Positions 47,314 to 49,366 of a stretch of 49,366 nucleotides of DNA are shown here, in pieces. The first letter of the stretch is position 1. Each line of letters opens with the position of its first letter. This stretch comes from Planctomycetota bacterium (GTDB lineage Bacteria; Planctomycetota; UBA1135; GCA-002686595). The translations under genes and the position numbers were made by a program. Where the stretch lies: NCBI GenBank assembly GCA_002686265.1, contig NZBA01000106.1, positions 1 to 49,366 of the forward strand, written 5' to 3'. The notes below the pieces were generated by a model. It saw nothing but the letters and a program-made list of their open reading frames with translations, did no database searches and was not told where the DNA came from.

Positions 47314-49269
47314 ATGCTTCGACCCGCCACCTTCCTGGTGATCGCGCTCTCGACGGCCACGGGCTTCGCGCAGTACCAGGGCATCGCCCCGACCCAGCGA
47401 CCCAAGCCGGTCTACATCTACCTCTTCAGCCACACCGAGGACCACATCAACCTCGATCGCTCCGAGGAGCGCTTCGAGAGGGTTCTCCCGATGCTCGAAG
47501 GGCTGCACGCGAGCTACCCGCAGTACGGTCCCCAGGCCTGCTTCCAGTTCTACGGCGCCGACAGCGAGACGTTGAGCTTCGGCACGATCCACGACATCAC
47601 GACGGCGCGGGACGCGGGCGTCCTGTCGCTGGGCTACCACGGCGCCCACGAGCCCACCTACTCGAACAACCCCATCGCGCTCCTGAACTACCCCACCGCG
47701 ACCTGGAGCGAGATCCAGGTCGCGATGGAGCTGCACCTCAACGCCCACCGGCACCTGTACCTCGGCGACATCAACCCGCTCTTCCACGGCGCCCTGAAGA
47801 AGACCCGCAACGTCTTCGGGTCCATGCTCGCCGTCTCGGGTTTGGACGAGTTCGATCCTGCCAAGGCTCACGCTGTCGACGCCACCGAGCCGGAGGCGAT
47901 CCTGTTCGGCTACTCCGCCCACATCCCCAACCCGCCGCCGAACTACATGGACGGGATCGCGGCGTTCAGCGAGCTGCTCTCGCCCACGCCCGATCACGTA
48001 AGGCAGATGTTCTGGGCGCGCCATCACCTGCGCGTCTCCGCCACCGACGGCACGGGGAACTTCGACAGCCGGGGGATGGACGGCGTGGCGCACCTGGAGG
48101 ACACGATCGCCACCCTGGACCGCTCGCGCACCAACCTGCTCAAGATGAGCATCGCCGGCAAGACCATCTACGCCCTGCAGTCGCCCACGGGCTACGCCTA
48201 CAACCACCCTGACGATCCCGACCTGCCGCCCTGGCTCATCCGGCCCCAGGCCGACATCGACGCCAACTACCAGAACATCCAGGAGGTGCTCGACTGGTTG
48301 GTGCAGTCCTTCTTCCCCGCCAATCCCGGCAGTCGCTTCGTCTCGGTGGACGCCCTGCAGTCGGCCTTCACCTCCCTCAACGGCCAGAGCCTGAGTCGGG
48401 TCGAGCTGCTCGACTTCGCCCACGATCTGCTGGACGGTTGGGGCGGCGCGACTCCGGCTCCGCCGCCGGCCTTCGTCACCAGTGGAGAGCGTTACCTCTC
48501 CCTGTGCGACATGACGCAGTGTCTGGTGGGGATGCTCGCCGGCTACGGCGGCTCCCTGCCTGCTTCCGTCCCCTTGGGCCGCGCCATCGGTCCTCTGAAC
48601 GCCGCGTTGCCCTCTCTCATCCCGCCTCAGGTGGCCGCGACGGACCTACTGGCTGCCGCCGCCGCCCTCGATCCCGCGTTGAACTCGACCGCTTGGGCGG
48701 AGACGCCGGGGTATGTCGTGCCTTCCTACCTGAGCGTCGGTTCGGTGCAGGTCAACGCCGCGGAGTTCCTCTACCTCTGCGCGAGCTTGTTCGTCGATTT
48801 GGCCGAGGGCGGCTCCCCGTCCACGGTCCAGGCTCCCTCCTGCGCCATGCTCGATCCCTTGGTCGAGGCTGCCCAGGACATGGTCGGCGATCTGCGTGAC
48901 AAGTGGCCCTACCTCGACTGGGATCTCAAGCCGGCCATCCTCTCCGGCTTCCCCGCACAGCTCGCCGCTGACGCCCCGCCGCGGGCGGGCGCGACTCTGA
49001 CGGTTTCCTTGACCGACGACCCCGGCACCCACGCCACCCTGGTGGCCGCCGCCCACCGCGCCTCGCTTCCTCTCTCCGATGTCGGCCGACCCACGTTGGA
49101 TCCGTGGGGAGCCCAGGAGTTCCCGATCCTCTCCCTCGGGGAGAGCTGCACGGGCTCCTGGCGCTTGGAGATCCCTCGCGACTACCGCGGGCCCCTCCAC
49201 CTCCAGGCCCTCTGCGAGAACGGCGACGGTGTCGAGCTGACGCCGGTGTTGTCGCTGCGGGTTCGGTGA
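47314..49269 (+). CDS. Secreted protein of unknown family
   Basis: A 651-aa protein. I chose the ATG at 47314 because it gives the signal peptide MLRPATFLVIALSTATGFAQ. The N-terminal part (PVYIYLFSHTEDHINLDRSE, then GYHGAHEPTYSNNP) looks like a carbohydrate-esterase- or glycosyl-hydrolase-like fold, but I cannot assign it. Two segments near 400 and 490 (RYLSLCDMTQCLVGMLAGYG and VNAAEFLYLCASLFVDLAEG) are similar to each other and may be repeats of a surface-binding module. The last about 90 residues (LTVSLTDDPGTHATLVAAAH ... GSWRLEIPRDYRGPLHLQAL) match the terminal beta-domain seen in many planctomycete exported proteins. It follows the M14 gene in the same direction after the 98-bp element and a structured leader. 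Confidence 0.75.
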   Translation: MLRPATFLVIALSTATGFAQYQGIAPTQRPKPVYIYLFSHTEDHINLDRSEERFERVLPMLEGLHASYPQYGPQACFQFYGADSETLSFGTIHDITTARDAGVLSLGYHGAHEPTYSNNPIALLNYPTATWSEIQVAMELHLNAHRHLYLGDINPLFHGALKKTRNVFGSMLAVSGLDEFDPAKAHAVDATEPEAILFGYSAHIPNPPPNYMDGIAAFSELLSPTPDHVRQMFWARHHLRVSATDGTGNFDSRGMDGVAHLEDTIATLDRSRTNLLKMSIAGKTIYALQSPTGYAYNHPDDPDLPPWLIRPQADIDANYQNIQEVLDWLVQSFFPANPGSRFVSVDALQSAFTSLNGQSLSRVELLDFAHDLLDGWGGATPAPPPAFVTSGERYLSLCDMTQCLVGMLAGYGGSLPASVPLGRAIGPLNAALPSLIPPQVAATDLLAAAAALDPALNSTAWAETPGYVVPSYLSVGSVQVNAAEFLYLCASLFVDLAEGGSPSTVQAPSCAMLDPLVEAAQDMVGDLRDKWPYLDWDLKPAILSGFPAQLAADAPPRAGATLTVSLTDDPGTHATLVAAAHRASLPLSDVGRPTLDPWGAQEFPILSLGESCTGSWRLEIPRDYRGPLHLQALCENGDGVELTPVLSLRVR

Positions 49270-49274
49270 GCGCA

Positions 49275-49323
49275 TACGGTGTCGCACACCCTTCATCGCT
49301 TCACCGACAGAGGAGTACCGCAC
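49275..49323. repeat. Dispersed palindromic repeat, copy 2
   Basis: Second copy of the repeat seen at 43884-43938: tacggtgtcgcacac is identical, and the rest (ccttcatcgcttcaccgacag aside, then agtaccgcac) matches with substitutions and one single-base length change. It follows the stop of the last gene by 5 bases. The two copies bracket the carboxypeptidase and unknown-secreted-protein genes. Confidence 0.65.
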
Positions 49324-49366
49324 GGCCTCGGAGGTGCGTCCTGGCTGGGGATCTGGGCCTGCGCGA

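Noticed and set aside
1..49366. rRNA, tmRNA, RNase P RNA or a prophage/integrase module
   Set aside because: No conserved core sequences of these RNAs and no integrase, recombinase or phage structural gene was seen in either strand.

Overview
The window is about 49 kb of very GC-rich bacterial DNA (roughly 70% by eye), gene-dense, and with almost no recognisable mobile DNA. Several traits together suggest a planctomycete-like bacterium. They are an FG-GAP/ASPIC-UnbV lipoprotein, many large exported proteins, an archaeal/eukaryal-type prolyl-tRNA synthetase, a secreted protein with the C-terminal beta domain common in planctomycete exoproteins, a DeoC/RpiB pair of the kind found in sugar-phosphate microcompartment loci, and a large family of exported amidohydrolase-like proteins. 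This placement is inferred from gene content. No rRNA or marker phylogeny is available here.

Layout. 0.3-3.1 kb (minus): a frame-broken exported protein behind an FG-GAP/ASPIC-UnbV lipoprotein. 3.2-4.4 kb (plus): two pseudopilin-like proteins. 4.7-9.2 kb (plus): two alkaline-phosphatase-fold phosphodiesterases flanking an outer-membrane-type lipoprotein. 9.3-11.3 kb (minus): a membrane glycosyltransferase with a TPR tail. 11.4-11.65 kb: a run of six consecutive RNA hairpins between this gene and proS. 13.4-14.5 kb: an exported protein broken by an 8-bp tandem duplication. 14.5-18.8 kb (minus): a two-gene molybdopterin oxidoreductase complex. 18.9-21.2 kb: a divergent zinc-ribbon membrane protein / SPFH protein pair resembling YdjG/YdjI. 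21.2-26.0 kb: a DDAH-type amidinohydrolase, a membrane metallophosphoesterase, a MOSC protein, a TrpD-like protein and an SGNH hydrolase.

26.0-41.4 kb (minus) is the centrepiece. Ten consecutive genes encode exported amidohydrolase-like proteins (eleven modules, one gene being a double), and a small three-helix membrane protein follows. Many of the genes overlap or abut, as in one long operon. Only three adjacent members (29205-33018) keep the HxH metal-binding motif. The other eight modules have lost it, and many of them carry lysine/glutamate-rich insertions or acidic tails. This looks like a system of three active hydrolases embedded among seven pseudoenzyme genes, probably in the periplasm. 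I do not know its substrate.

41.7-43.9 kb carries a small unknown gene, then deoC and rpiB. Both enzymes have N-terminal extensions starting with a similar amphipathic helix, like the encapsulation peptides of bacterial microcompartments, but no shell gene is in the window. 44.1-49.3 kb (plus) holds an M14 metallocarboxypeptidase and a secreted protein of unknown family. A palindromic repeat unit occurs on either side of this gene pair, and a MITE-like inverted-repeat element plus a hairpin-rich leader lie between the two genes.
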